Position numbers and translations under genes: made by a program
Assembly (NCBI GenBank): GCA_963691705.1
Contig: OY829539.1
Coordinates: 64,888,327-64,952,326 of the forward strand
Length of the DNA: 64,000 bases
Direction of reading: 5' to 3'
Source of the DNA: Viola odorata
Lineage: Eukaryota > Streptophyta > Magnoliopsida > Malpighiales > Violaceae
Notes under the pieces: model-generated
What the model was told of the DNA's origin: nothing
Databases searched by the model: none
The model's input: the letters and a program-made list of their open reading frames with translations, nothing else
Part shown: one piece after another, positions 11,211 through 22,955 of the stretch
Position numbering within the stretch: position 1 is the stretch's first letter
Layout: the number at the start of each line of letters is the position of its first letter

Positions 11211-12918
11211 TAATCGTCAGTCAAATACAGAATTTATAGTGCCTGAAAACGTGTGTGCACAAGAGATAAAGTGTACAGTGGCAGTCAGGGTCGAACACAG
11301 GGATTGTGAGAAACCGATCTATGGTCTTGAATGTATTCGGGGGAGAAGTGCACAAAGAGTAACAATTAGGGGGGGGTTTACTTGGCCAAACAGATTGGCC
11401 AAGGCAGATTTCGGGAGCTAACAATTTTTACCTAGGAAAGCAATATTCGGGGTCTCGAATGTCACATTCGAGGTCCCGAATGGTAAAATAAGCAAATCAG
11501 TGAATAATTCCAGAAATAAAATAAATCAGAAACAGATGCAGAAATATCAACGCAGGCGTGAAATAGAACAAGGGTGAAATAAACACGAATAATCAGTTGG
11601 AGAAAGGGTTCTTAGCAAAGGTATTCTGGGTTGCATTCGGGACCAGATCGTCATCAGCTCAAGGGTATTCTATTCAAGACGTCATAGAAATGACATGGGG
11701 ACCAGATTCCTCGGATATCCCCTGCTTTTCTCTTAAGAGGAACTACCCCCCGTTTCCACTCATGAGGTAGTCTTGACAGTTTGCCATCCCTCCAGGCACG
11801 AATGCGGGAGGGCCATACTCAAACTGCCCATGAAGCTAAGAAAAGACAGATCTAGAGCTAAAGTCCCTCAGTTTTTCAGGCTCGTGACCCAGCCCTAATC
11901 AACTACCCAACCTATCTATTCAAGACCACTTTGACACAGTCAAGACTAAACAGATGCCTACTTACTCATGCAATTTTCCTTCCGTATTCATCACATAAAT
12001 GGCAGCCTTTACACAAGATAATTATCAGTTGATCAAGCCTCAAATTAAATCATGCAAAGATATAATTAAACCGATGAATAGTTGAGTATAGCATCAAGAA
12101 TATTTTAAGCACATTAAGGCCTCGAATCTGCCCCTGCAACCCTTGAATCAGCCTTGCCAAGAACTAGGAATTTAGCTAATCATACTTGAAGATAAATAAA
12201 TAACGATTAAAGAAAGCATAACAAGTAATTAAATAGTGTAAGGGAAGAAAACTTGTTACTAAAATTCCGTTTATAGCTCGGCAGCAATGTTGAAGAAGCT
12301 AACAATGGCTAGAGAGAGAAACTAGGAAGAAGTCTAAGAAAACTAAATTATACTAAGTGATTAAAAATTAGGAGGAGCCCCCTCAACTATTCTTGGATGC
12401 CCTTTATATAGTAGGGTTCCAAGCACAAAATATCTTCAGCCTAAAACTAGGGACAAAATGCATTAATTGAAAGCCTAAAAAAATGGATCCATGTTCCTCA
12501 AAGCACAAAGCTGGAAAAGCATAAAGCTGTCTGATTTTTCCAGCTTTGGCAGGTCTGGAGTGGGCTCAAGACTGAAATCCGCAGGTGTTTGGTAATCAGT
12601 GCAGAGCGTCAGAACAGTGTCAGAGGGATCACATGAGCGTTAGGTGGGGTGACACGTGGAAACGTCATCCTTTACCCTTCGGGAGTCCCGAACTGGGAAT
12701 CCGATTCGGGACCTTGAACGCTGCTTTGAACTCGGGACCTCGACTTTTGGTCTTGAAGCTCGAATTCGCTCAAAATGCACCAAAATGTTTGTTTTAGCAT
12801 AAATTCCCTTTTTAGGCCTAGATCTGCAATAGTAATGAAATCAAGGGTAAATTAGCAGAATCAAGCTCTAAATAAGTGAGAAAATGGAGGGAAAATCATG
12901 CATAAAAACATACTATCA
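11211..12918 (-). repeat. 5' LTR of the Athila-like element
   Basis: On the element strand the LTR starts TGATAGTATG at 12918 and ends next to the primer binding site. Its inner edge lacks a canonical CA and reads CGATTA, so the boundary is uncertain by a few bases. About 1.7 kb long. The outer 1,355 bp match the left LTR with four mismatches. Confidence 0.88.
12401..12413 (-). promoter_or_regulatory. Putative TATA box of the 5' LTR
   Basis: The minus strand reads ACTATATAAAGG about 510 bp inside the LTR start. This would place the RNA start near 12375, giving a U3 of about 540 bp. The same box is in the 3' LTR near 838-850. A similar box (GCTATATATAG) is in the solo LTR near 60308-60322. 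Confidence 0.6.
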
Positions 12919-13749
12919 AGGCCTGATCAACTTTTAATCTTCCCTTTGTGATTATTGTCGTGACTCTGCAGTGATAGCTAGCGTGAGACTGTTGGGTAGG
13001 TGTAGACAACTAGATTAGTGTTCTCGGGTAGATCTGGGTTCATTCGTCTAGGGCATGCAGCTGGTTAGGGTCCTGTCGTGATCTTGACAAATCGAGGCAT
13101 CGATCTCTAGATGTGTCTTTCTTGTTCTTCATCGATGCTCTGATATTCTGTCCGCTTTGTGCTAGTGACAAGCTGAAGTGAAAAAGGCAGTCTTTTGATG
13201 ACAAGATAGGTGGCTGAGAGGATATCAAAGCGTCGAGGCCACCTTATTAACAGTGAAAACGAGGGGTGGCTCCTTACGAAAGAAAGCAGGGGGTCTACGT
13301 GAAAACATGACCCATATAGCACGTCTGTAACGTTAGAACGGAAAATCTTTGCGCTGATGACAATCGAGCCCTCGACGCAACCCAAGAAAGCCCTTTACCA
13401 AGTTCCCTTCTCCTTGACTTATTATCTTTGCTTATTAACCTGATTGTTTACTTTGCGTTTTATTTTATCTCTGATCTTTATTATTATTGTTTACTCGTCG
13501 TGACCTCGATTATCATTTTTAGTAGTTAGAATTGTTAGCTCTGATCACTCTCTTGGTTAACTTGATTAACCTTAAAACCCCCCATGTTGTTGTGATTTTG
13601 TGCATTTTTACCTCTGTCATATAATCGAGGGCTTGATCTCGTTTCTCTCAATCTCTGTGGTTCGACCCTGTTACCGCTTTACACAAATTTGTTTGTGCAT
13701 CTAGGCCTCAGGAAATATATTATTTTTGACCCGTTTCGACGGCGAGTCA
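12919..13749 (+). repeat. 3' part of a related LTR, interrupted by the Athila-like element
   Basis: The segment ends TTTCGACGGCGAGTCA. This mirrors the reverse complement of the start of the solo LTR at 56630 (TGACGCGCCGTCGAAACG). It also shares the block CTCTGTGGTTCGACCCTG seen inverted in that LTR. It is therefore the distal part of an Athila-group LTR in plus orientation. Its other half should lie left of the window if the young element inserted into it. No target-site copy can be checked. Confidence 0.7.
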
Positions 13750-14349
13750 GCCTATGCCAAGCCCAAATGGAAAAAAGAAAGGGACCCAATTTCTAGGCCC
13801 AGCAGGCCTAGTCTAATTTTTCAGCCCATCGCATTTAATTTTTGTACCAATTTTTCAGCCCATCGCATTTAATTATTCCACTCGCAATAAGTCATTAAAT
13901 ATTTATCTATTTTTCGACTATCATTATTTTCCCCAAATTAATAATCTTGACTTTGTAGGGGGTGCGACACTCCTTAACTTCATACTTATTTTCTTAATAA
14001 AAAATCAGAAGAGAAAAGGTTATGACTTAGTCAAATCATAATTAATTAAGCCATTAATTAAAATTATGAGGGTAGATATATCTAAAATAACATTGTTTTT
14101 TTTAGATTAACAATATGAATTTATTGAATTAGAGTAATAAAAAAAAAATTTGGAAAATGTTTTCCATTTATATTTCTGAAAATTTTGACTGTGAAATAGA
14201 TTTTGGAAATAATTCCAATTTTGGAAAATTTTCAGAAAATTCTCCGTAACTAAACAGCACCTTAATCTTTTTCTCTTATAGTAAGAGATGAGCTCAAAAT
14301 AAAGCTTTTAAGAATATTTTTTTCTCAAACTACCATGTAAAACTCGTAC
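13750..14349. other. Intergenic or intronic, no gene seen
   Basis: AT-rich sequence. A 25-bp unit with core TTTTTCAGCCCATCGCATTT is tandemly repeated near 13817-13876. It probably belonged to an intron of the NSUN pseudogene exon to its right. Confidence 0.5.
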
Positions 14350-14467
14350 CTTGTTATGAGATCTATCAACTGCAACAACCTCTCCTACATCCTTCATATT
14401 GTAACTGCAGTTGTTTTACCTCCTGGTGCTGCACACATGTCAAGTAGCCGCTCACCTTTTTGAGGAT
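14350..14467 (-). pseudogene. NSUN-type RNA m5C methyltransferase, one relic exon
   Basis: On the minus strand an exon is bounded by an acceptor (TATGCTTCAG) and a donor (GTACGAG). It encodes the SAM-binding motif I, GERLLDMCAAPGGKTTA, then after a one-base loss VGEVVAVDRSHNK, the next motif of the NOL1/NOP2/Sun family (tRNA or rRNA cytosine-5 methyltransferases, At1g06560-like). The missing base puts the two halves in different frames, so this is not a working exon. Downstream exons would lie to the left and are absent up to the LTR nest. Related later exons occur near 44.7-46.1 kb. The family assignment is strong from the motif; its subtype is inference. Confidence 0.8.
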
Positions 14468-14809
14468 CTGAAGCATAAAAGAAATAAACATTGAAGTTGC
14501 GACATGAAGCCGGTCGAGTACAGAAAACAAGCAATTATGCAGATAACGAATTAAAACTATTTCTAAAGGACTACATTATCATCCTGCTTTGTTATCAGAC
14601 ATGAAAATTTTCCATAAAAAAAAGAGACAATGCCTGGTAATTTAATGTGAGTATAAAATCTTCTGTAATACCAACAACAACACAATCTTTATGCCTTCCA
14701 ACCAGGAAAAGAAGTCCAAACGGTTGCATCAGCTGATGTTGTATCTTACTAATCTTGAAAGATACTGTCGCAGTGCCAGACCAGCATTTACACCATCCTT
14801 GACTTCCTA
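14468..14809. other. Probable intron of the NSUN relic
   Basis: No open frame or RNA gene is apparent. The stretch lies between the relic exon and the hAT target site and reads as ordinary intronic or degraded sequence. Confidence 0.4.
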
Positions 14810-14848
14810 GCTTACTTCAATGTTGTCAAAGACGCCAGGCATACCTAA

Positions 14849-15894
14849 GACCATCCATAGCAGTGGGTGTCAAATTTAGGGTGTTATTCACTTTTTCTCC
14901 TGCCACATCAGCTTAACACCCAACCAAATTTTCAAATAACACCCACTTCTCAGAGCAATGTGTTTTTCAGGGTGTTATTCACTTTCTCTCCCTTTCACAT
15001 CAGCTTTCCACTAACTTTCATTTCTTTTTCTTATTAACATTTATAATTACTATAGTAATTATTTTTTATAATATAATAAATAATAAATAATATATTTTTA
15101 ATAAAAATTAATTAAATTTAATATTTTTTTCATATTTCAAAAATTCTATACTTTTTAATACAATAAATAATATAATATTTTTTAAAAATAACATACGATT
15201 TTATTTATCAATCAGTAAATCAAACATATATAGATTATTGCAAAAGAACAAGAAAATACACACTAAATATACCTAAACTTGAGAAATAATTTTTTTAAAT
15301 CTAATCGAGGGTTGTTCCAAATTTATTCCAAATTCACGTATCTCGTTCATCCTCCACAATTTTTCAAGTTTCCAGAGGCAAAACGCTATAGCGTTTTGTC
15401 TGACAAACCATAACTCGAATTTTTTTTAGTGTTCAAATAATACAAACCTAGTCTCAATTTATAGATCTCAAAAAATTAAAAATAATGGTATATTTTTTAT
15501 AAATTTATTTTCAGTATTTATTATGAAAAAAAGCATTTAAAAAATAAAAAATGTAAAAAATTCTAATTTTTTTTAGTATCCAAATAATACAAACCTAGTC
15601 TCTACTTATAGATCTCAAAAAATTAAAAATAATGGTATATTTTTTATAAATTTATTTTCAGTATTTATTATGAAAAACCCCATTTAAAAAATGAGGGAAA
15701 AAAAAAGAAAGATTTTAGTGACGAATCGTCCAACTCAAAAAAAAAATTTTTTTTTTTAAAATGTGTCAAAAAAATGCGGGTGTCAAATTTTGACACCCGC
15801 TCGCATGCTGCACGATTTTGGCACCAGAAAAACCCATTGCTGCCTTCAAAAACACCTAAAAACCCACACCAAAAACACATTGGTGTGGATGGTC
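14849..15894. mobile_element. Harbinger-like non-autonomous element nested in the hAT
   Basis: The ends are inverted (GACCATCCAYAsCArTG on both sides) and flanked by the 3-bp target duplication TAA (14846-14848 and 15895-15897), the PIF/Harbinger signature. The phrase GGGTGTCAAATTT recurs near both ends as subterminal repeats. The interior is AT-rich and non-coding, so a helper transposase would be required. About 1.05 kb. Confidence 0.8.
15420..15676. repeat. Tandem duplication inside the Harbinger-like element
   Basis: A block of about 107 bp starting TTTTTTTAGTG/ATC at 15420 recurs from about 15569 with a few changes. It includes the shared stretch AAAAATAATGGTATATTTTT. The two copies are separated by about 40 bp of A-rich sequence. 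Confidence 0.8.
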
Positions 15895-16504
15895 TAAGGC
15901 GCAAAGGCATTCTGGCGGCGCAAGGCACGAGGCGCAGGCCTTGTCACAAAGAAAAGTAAACAACATGCAGATATGCATATGCTGGACAGGACAGGACACT
16001 CTTAAACTATTAAAAAAATATAAATATTAACTCTAAATATAGTGAAAATAAACTTAAATCGTTAACTGAATTCTTAAACTATTAACAAGCATAATATTAA
16101 GTCTTAAAATTCAAAAGAAAATGGTAGACAGAATCTGAAAATTAAGGTTGGAGTTGGAGACTAAGAGGAGACCTAATCCTTGATAGTCTATTTAACTTTT
16201 ATTTTCTAAAGGATTTTTACCTGTTTAAAACTACTTATTCTGCAGTAGTTGCCGTTTAATATTCTTCCTGCAGCTGTAAATAGCAGCTGTGCATAATTAA
16301 AGTGTATTAATTAACCTAGATTTCAGGGGGGAAAGGACTCTGCTGCGCCTTTGGCGCCTGGGCAGTAATAAAATCAAATCAGGAGCACCTAGGCGAGCGC
16401 CTTTGCAAATGCTGCGCCTGGAGAGGAGCCAAGGCGCTGAGGCTACGCCTGGAAAAAGCGCCTAGGCGCACCAGGCGTGCGCCTTTTACAACACTGGCTT
16501 ACTT

Positions 16505-16781
16505 GACTCCAAAGTCATGCCATCCTAGACACTACACCCATTAATTAACACAATTCCATCCCTCCTTAAGTTTTAAAAGCACCAAAAATCTAATGTCAGA
16601 GACACAAAGGTGACAGACGAACACGGGCCACTTTTCAGTGGAAGTGATATTGTGGGATCATTTTATACAAAACCACAAAAGGCGTTAAAATAAACTTGGA
16701 TTATCAATTCAGTAAGTCTTGTAAGGTGGTCCAGCTCGACCGTAAATTGCATGAACAATTCAAATAGAACTGGTAGACAAA
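16505..16781. other. Sequence between the hAT and the segmental duplication
   Basis: No gene seen. Homology to copy B begins abruptly at 16782, so this stretch holds the left edge of the duplicated segment or a later replacement. Confidence 0.4.
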
Positions 16782-18466
16782 TCAACTTCGGCATTCGTTA
16801 TTTCATTATCCAAAAGAAAAGAGGCTCTCATTTTAAATGCTGTGTTTTATATCATCACAGGGAATTCTAAAGAAGAAATACTGAAAAGACATATGGAAAC
16901 AGATTGCCACAAAAGAAATTCCCAAGAAGAGCTTATCAAACATATTAGTTTAAAGGAAACAATATAAACCAAGTCTTTCAGCCTAAAGTTAATCCCAGGA
17001 AATGAAATCAATTGCATGAATTCAAAAAGTAGTCTACCTGCAATTTAGAGTTTGTCTTGTCCAAAAAGTGGCAATTAATAACGAGGATCACCTGCTCTAA
17101 CTATAGTTTTCTTTTGAGACTAAGAAAATCACCTCTTCTAACTATGGTTTTCTTTTGAGTTTTGAGACTAAGAAAATTTCCCAAAATTAGTTTCTTGCTG
17201 GAAGACATTTTCTTTGCTAAAAGAGTCTATAAAATACCAATAACAGGTGAAATTTTCATCGTAAATGTCGATTAACACATCCTTGAGTGAACGATGCTGC
17301 AAGAGCAATCTTCTATTCCTGCATATAAGGCACAAAACATCACACATCAATATCTAAAACGACAGTTTACTCAAATACATTTCTACTATACGTATATTGC
17401 CTCATAATTCATTTTCCAACCAATATTTACAATTACTTCAAATGCAGCCTCTTATCACTACACTCATTTCAATTATATGTTTTTTATATCAGCAGTTCCA
17501 CATGGAAATACAGGAAAATTATCTCAGGACAGATATTTCCCAAAATAAAAGTACCAACTAATAACTTCCATCATATTAAAGGTGCTTAACATTCAGTTCC
17601 ATGAGCTCAACAAAGGATCACATTTCATCTTCCAAGATTTGAAAAATCATAGAAATGTGCTGCAGAAACAGCAATCCAGTTGATAGTTCACACCCATAGA
17701 AACACCAATTCTTTGTTGCAAATTTATTCATTCAAATTGTGAAAGTTTGAAAAGTGTACCTAACACTTTAGGTACACTTTTGGGCTATTGGGTAGAGTTT
17801 TTGTCCCTTGAAAAGAACTAGGTTGTTTCCTTCCTTACCTTAAAAAAGAATTGTTTTAAGTTTGTGGTTGAGCCTCGAAAAACCATTGTGTAAGATTGAG
17901 AGCTAAACAGGTAAAAGCTCTAGTTAATAGCAAAAAGTTTTGCATTAGAAAATCCTAAGGGTGAAGCTCATAGGTAGTGGAGTACAATTTGGATTGTGAA
18001 TTGGAACCACTATAATTCTTGTGTTTTTCTATTCTCCTTATACTCCTTATTTGCAGAATTTAAAGTGCCCATTCCCCCAGGCCGTTTATTATTTTATCAT
18101 AGTTGTCAGCCAAGCGAGCACCTACCGGAAACCTTAAGGGAAGTTACCGCGAGCCGGCACCCATCTGTATATCGGCCCAGCCTTAGGCCACCCGTGTGGC
18201 CGAGCTTTCCCCGTACAAGCCCCTATCGGGAAGCTATCGGCATATCAATAATAGAAAATAATTTTGAAGCCAAATTTTGCCGAGACTAACGGAATATCGT
18301 TAAGGCCTTAACAACATACCGTTAACCTCTGGACAGTTTACGAAAATGAGACTTTTAATTATTTTGAAGGGCAAACTTGTCATAAAATGTCTATTTTTGT
18401 AACCTAGTATAAATAGATAGTTTTTTTTTTTTTTTTTAATAAGCAGACAATTTTATTGATGAAGCA

Positions 18467-18483
18467 GTCATGGCGTGCATGAC
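18467..18483 (-). other. LINE 3'-end hairpin
   Basis: The minus strand reads GTCATG, a five-base loop and CATGAC, about 30 bases before the poly(A). The second LINE (59359-59375) has the identical stem with a different loop, and both end in CTGCTTATTAAAA. In some LINE families a 3' hairpin is the reverse-transcriptase recognition site; that role here is inference. Confidence 0.75.
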
Positions 18484-18607
18484 AAAGCTACAGAAGAAGC
18501 TGCAGCAGCAGCTAAGACCACATGAAATATATCAAAAGAGTCAAAAACCGAAAATTAAAACAAAACAGGCACCCGAAACCAAAATTACAACGTAGGAACC
18601 AATACAT

Positions 18608-21600
18608 TCAATTTCGCACGCGCGTCGGACACAACGATTCTAGCCACACAGACGAGATAAGCATTTGCGTGGGAGAGTAAGGAAACATCGAAATTAAGTT
18701 CCTGATCCATCGATGCCAATCCACAAAAATTTCCCGCCCCATACGGAAGGAGCAATTGTTAACATTACTGAACACCTTCTTGTTCCTTTGACTCCAAAGA
18801 TGCCACACCACTACGTAGATGAGCATCTGCCATATCATATTAGATTGCTTATTCCCCCAGTCAGCAAGTCCTTCCCAGCTCCTCCACATGTCTTGTAGAG
18901 TCTTCGGGCTACACCACGATACCCCTGCCCACCTTACTATGAAATCCCAAACCCGACCCGATGGTGGGCAACGAAGAAACAAGTGGTTAGAACATTCTAT
19001 AACATTGAAGCAATAAGGGCAGCCACTTTCCTCCTCGGATATGATGTTGCGACGCCTCAAGAAATCCCTAGTCGAAATCCTATCTTGTAGCGCTACCCAA
19101 GTGAATGCTTCTACCCTGTATGGGACCAACTTCTGCCAACAAGATGAGAGAATGTTAATCGACTGTCCCTCGAATGTAGAGCTTTCGATGGCATTAGCCA
19201 GCGAGCTAACCGAAAATTGCTTGGAATTTTCCAGCGACCACACAACATCATCAACCGATCCAATCCTCCTTGGAGTCTGCAACATCGCCACCATATCGGA
19301 GTGTTCATCCGCTTCCCAATCAAACAAAGTCCTACGCCAACTCCATTTCCACTCCCATGTGTCTTCTCGCCACTCTCCAAATTCCGTAATCTTCCCCATT
19401 TTAGCTTCCGAAAGATGATACAACCGAGGGAAACGAAGCGCCAGGGGAACCTGACACGACCAAGTATCCTACCAGAACGTGAACGAACTCCCATCCCCTA
19501 AGATCAACTTAGTGTGCGCGGTCCATTGGTGAAACCTATCACCCCCTCTTCCCCAAATCGCCATGATGTCCTTCCAAGTAGGTGATAACACTCCGAGGTC
19601 TTGCTTCCACAAACTTCCCACACTAGTACATCCGTATTGAGAGCGAATGATTTCCACCCAATGCTTATTCCCCCCTTTTAATGCCCCCCAAATCCACTTG
19701 AAGAGCAGAATGTCATTTCTCAAGCTCAAATCTCTTAATCCCAACCCTCCCATCTCCTTCGGACGCGTAACCAAAGCCCACTTAACCTTGGATATACCTG
19801 ACCGATCCCCCCCACTCCAAAGGAACTGCCGCATAATCTGTTCACATTTCTTAGTGATCCCTCTCGGCATTTTGAAAATCGACATGTGATAAAGCGGGAG
19901 GCTAGCTAGCGCAGATCTAATCAGCGTAATACGACCTCCCAAGGACAGGAGAGGCCCTTTCTAGGTCGCAAGTTTCTCCCGCATCTTCCTCAATAATCCC
20001 GACCAATTAGAAAGCCTCCTCGGATTCATACCAACAGTGGATCCAAGGTAACTAAATGGCAGAGTCTCATATCTACAACCAGCTCGGCGCGCCATAACCT
20101 CTCCCAAGGGCCTATAAAGATTCACCCCGACCAATGTGCTCTTATGGTAGTTTACTTTCAAACCAGAGAAAGCGTCAAACCATCGGAGGATCCCTTTGAC
20201 ATTTTGCACTTCTTCTTCATCATTATTTACAAAAATCAATGTGTCGTCTGCGAACTGAAGGTGGGTTACAATCCACCCCGATGATCCTCTAATTCCCCGA
20301 AGAATCCCACGGTCGTGAGCACGAGTAAGTAGAAGGTGAAGCCCTTCCACCGCAATGTTAAATAAAAAAAGAGACAAAGAGCAGCCTTGGCGAAGGCCTC
20401 TGCTCACACCAAACTCCGCTGAAGGGGACCCATTGATCAACACAGACACTCTAGCTGAACTTAAGCACTGGCGAATCCACCCCATCCATGTCTGGCTAAA
20501 ACCCATGTACTTCAAGACGTCGAACAAATAAGACCACTCAACAGAGTCGTATGCCTTCTCAAAGTCCAATTTGAAAAGGATACCCGACTGTCTGTTCTTC
20601 TTCAAGGAGTGAACCACTTCATTGGCCGTCATCACACAATCCAGCGTATTTCTTCCTTTCATAAAGCCATATTGGGTCTCACTAACCACCGAAGATATGA
20701 CTCTCGCTAGACGGTTGGCCATAATTTTTGAGATCACTTTGTAATAACTGCTAACCAGACTGATAGGCCTGAATTCCGCGAACTTCTTGGCCGCCTTAAC
20801 TTTCGGAATCAGGGTGAGAAAGATGTATTAGTCCTTCCAGGAAACCTCCCCGTCCGAAAGAAATGCAAAATAAGCTCGCTAAAGTCTTCACCGATGGTCT
20901 CCCAAGCCCTTTTCAAAAACCCCATAGACCAGCCATCTGGACCTGGGGTTTTATCCCCCCCAAAATTCTTCACCACCTCCCAGATCTCAACTCTGGAGAC
21001 TTCCCGATCAAGATCTTCCAACTCCAACCCACTCAATTTTTTAAAACCCAAGTCTGTCATTTGAGGTATATCCCATTTTACTTCCTTGAAGAAAATCTCA
21101 AAATAGCTGGCAGCAGCGTCTTTTATTTCTCCCGGGGTAGTGAGCCTACTATTTCCCTGAATAATCTCTGTAACATTGCAGCGCAACATATCTAATTTCG
21201 CGGACAAGTGAAAGAAGGTAGTGTTCCGATCCCCTAAAGAATCCCATTTCTGTCTCGATTTTTGCTGCCAGAGGCTGCTAGCAAGACCCTGAGCATCCCA
21301 CAGCCCCGCCTTTACTTCCTGAAGTCTAATGTTTTCTTCCAGCGAGAGATCCCTTATGTCAGCAACTGTGTCCAGCTGCTGCAATTCAGAGTTAAGCGCC
21401 TGTAACTCATTCCCTATGCTCCCAAAAACTTCTTTGTTCCAAATCCTCAGCTTAGATTTAAGGAAACCCAATTTCTTGGTCACAGAGAATGGACCTGGGA
21501 ACTCCGTGCCTGCTTGTATCCAAAGAGATTTCAGCATCCCTTTAAACCTGGAATCCTCCCACCAAGCAGCCAAATCCCTAAATGGCTTAGGACCCCAGTC

Positions 21601-22332
21601 AAAGGAGATAGTATTGAGCAATAACGGCACATGATCGGAGCCATTTCTGCCTAAAGTAGTCACCCTCAAATTTGGCCAGCTGACATCCCAACCAGGTTGG
21701 ACAAAAATCCGATCAATCCGACTCCTGCTGACCGAATTAGCCCAAGTGAACCTCCTACCTAACAGAGGGATATCTCTCAGATGAGAATTGGAAACCCAGA
21801 TTTGGAAATCACGCATACCCCTGTTCTCCGAAACCTCACGAGATCTATCAGCTGGAGAAAGTATCTCATTGAAATCCCCCGCCAGAAGAACCGGATCCTG
21901 ACAACCTGCAATCCTGGTGTTCAATTGTTCCCAAAGGATCTCTCTGTTAGTAGCCTCCGAATGAGCATATACATTTACCATGACGCACTTAAAATTGAGC
22001 GATTTCACGCACCCCTCCAGCCAAATGAACCTGGCCCCTGTGATTACCCTAGAGACCTCAATAATATCCTGATGCCACATAGCAAGGAGACCCCCCGATC
22101 TTCCACAAGAAGGTACTGCAGCCCATTTAACTCCAGAACCATTCCATAAACTATTCACGAAAAAATCTGATATTTGTTCCCTTTTGGTTTCTTGAATGAA
22201 CACCAACTCGATCCTTTCTCTTCTTATACACTGCCTAATGAATCTCCTTTTAGGCAACCCATATATCCCTCTACTATTCCAAGAAAGAAGTCTAACCATG
22301 GCATTGACTGATCTCGCTATTTTTCTGCTCAT
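18608..22332 (-). pseudogene. LINE ORF2: endonuclease, reverse transcriptase, zf-RVT
   Basis: The ATG at 22332-22330 overlaps the ORF1 stop. Residues 1-240 form an APE-type endonuclease with SWNSRG (17-22), QETK (47-50), GDFNEI (152-157) and SDH (232-234). The reverse transcriptase follows, with KLDFEKAYDSVEW and the catalytic FADD at about 20254-20243. The C-terminal zf-RVT region has the CPYC...CSNHLFLRCP pattern near 19020-18960. The frame is broken by a one-base frameshift near 20822 and by in-frame TAG stops at about 19961 and 19469. The first of these replaces a conserved Trp codon. The protein would nick target DNA and copy LINE RNA, but this copy is dead. Confidence 0.92.
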
Positions 22333-22955
22333 TACTGCTTGAACAAACTCACTTCCCCTTGTAACCTTTCTCTATCAAAATTCCGAAAAGTTACCTCTTG
22401 AACATTATCCGTAAGAGACATCGCAACACCCAGCTCCCAAGCTGCCCCTGGCAGGATCGACTGGTCGTTCACCCGATTCATGTTATGGATTTCGGAGTCA
22501 TCCATTAACCCCACAACAGAGGTTGAGTCAGTACCCAAAACTGATTCAAGGATGTCATTTTCACGCACTAATCGTTTTATTTTTGGGCGTTTGACCGTAA
22601 CAAAAGGAGTCCTGGAAGAGTGATCATTTTCAGATTTAGAGCCGAGGGAAGTCAAGGAGATCTTATCAAGCATTTCAGGTGTCTGAGCGTGTGCTGCCAG
22701 AACGTCAGACTGATGGGGTGCCTGAAACTGAACCTGAAGATCCTCCTCAATCATGGGCTCGACCTCTTCATCCTCTTCTTCCCCGCTCTCATCCCCCAAT
22801 TTAACCCCTTCCATCCATTCGATGTTTGAGATAGCGCCTTGCATAGGTTCCTCGTGTATCTTTACCCGATGATTTTGATCTTCTAGACGTACAATAACTT
22901 CTCTTTCCAGATCGAATGATTCCACCGAAATCAGAAGACGAGCAACATCTAGCCT
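22332..22955 (-). pseudogene. LINE ORF1, C-terminal part
   Basis: About 200 codons are open on the minus strand and match the second half of the ORF1 at 58090-58746 (EEPMQGAISN versus EEPLQGAVSN), followed by an acidic run. The frame enters directly from the insertion junction with no start codon. The N-terminal RNA-recognition domain seen in the other LINE is missing, so this is a 5' truncation. The frame ends in TAA, which overlaps the ORF2 ATG as TAATG. Confidence 0.85.

Larger units (their letters stand above)
1..12918 (-). mobile_element. Athila-like Ty3/gypsy LTR retrotransposon, left LTR truncated by window
   Basis: The element reads right to left: 5' LTR (about 11211-12918), tRNA-Asp primer binding site (11190-11207), gag-protease-RT-RNase H-integrase (11156 down to 5669), an extra ORF in env position (5180-2940), a weak polypurine tract (about 1356-1370), and the 3' LTR running off the window at base 1. 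The domain order RT, RNase H, integrase defines Ty3/gypsy. The Asp primer and the long extra ORF downstream of integrase fit the Athila lineage rather than Tat/Ogre, whose extra ORF lies upstream of gag; this placement is inference from architecture. The coding regions carry at least four inactivating lesions. The right flank begins AGGCC, but the matching target-site copy lies outside the window. Confidence 0.93.
14818..16496. mobile_element. Non-autonomous hAT-like element with nested Harbinger-like element
   Basis: Termini are CAATGTTGTCAAA on the left and, as reverse complement, CAGTGTTGTAAAA on the right, a typical hAT terminal repeat. They are flanked by an exact 8-bp target duplication GCTTACTT (14810-14817 and 16497-16504). 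Subterminal regions are rich in GCGCC/AGGCGC units (about 16340-16490), usual for hAT subterminal binding sites. No transposase frame is present. Without the nested insert the element is about 630 bp. Confidence 0.88.

Noticed and set aside
15668..15959. Overlapping frames on both strands at the right end of the Harbinger-like element
   Set aside because: They span the inverted terminus and have no family resemblance.
17996..18289. A 97-codon plus-strand frame
   Set aside because: The copy B counterpart (49656-49877) is shifted and shortened, so the frame is not conserved.
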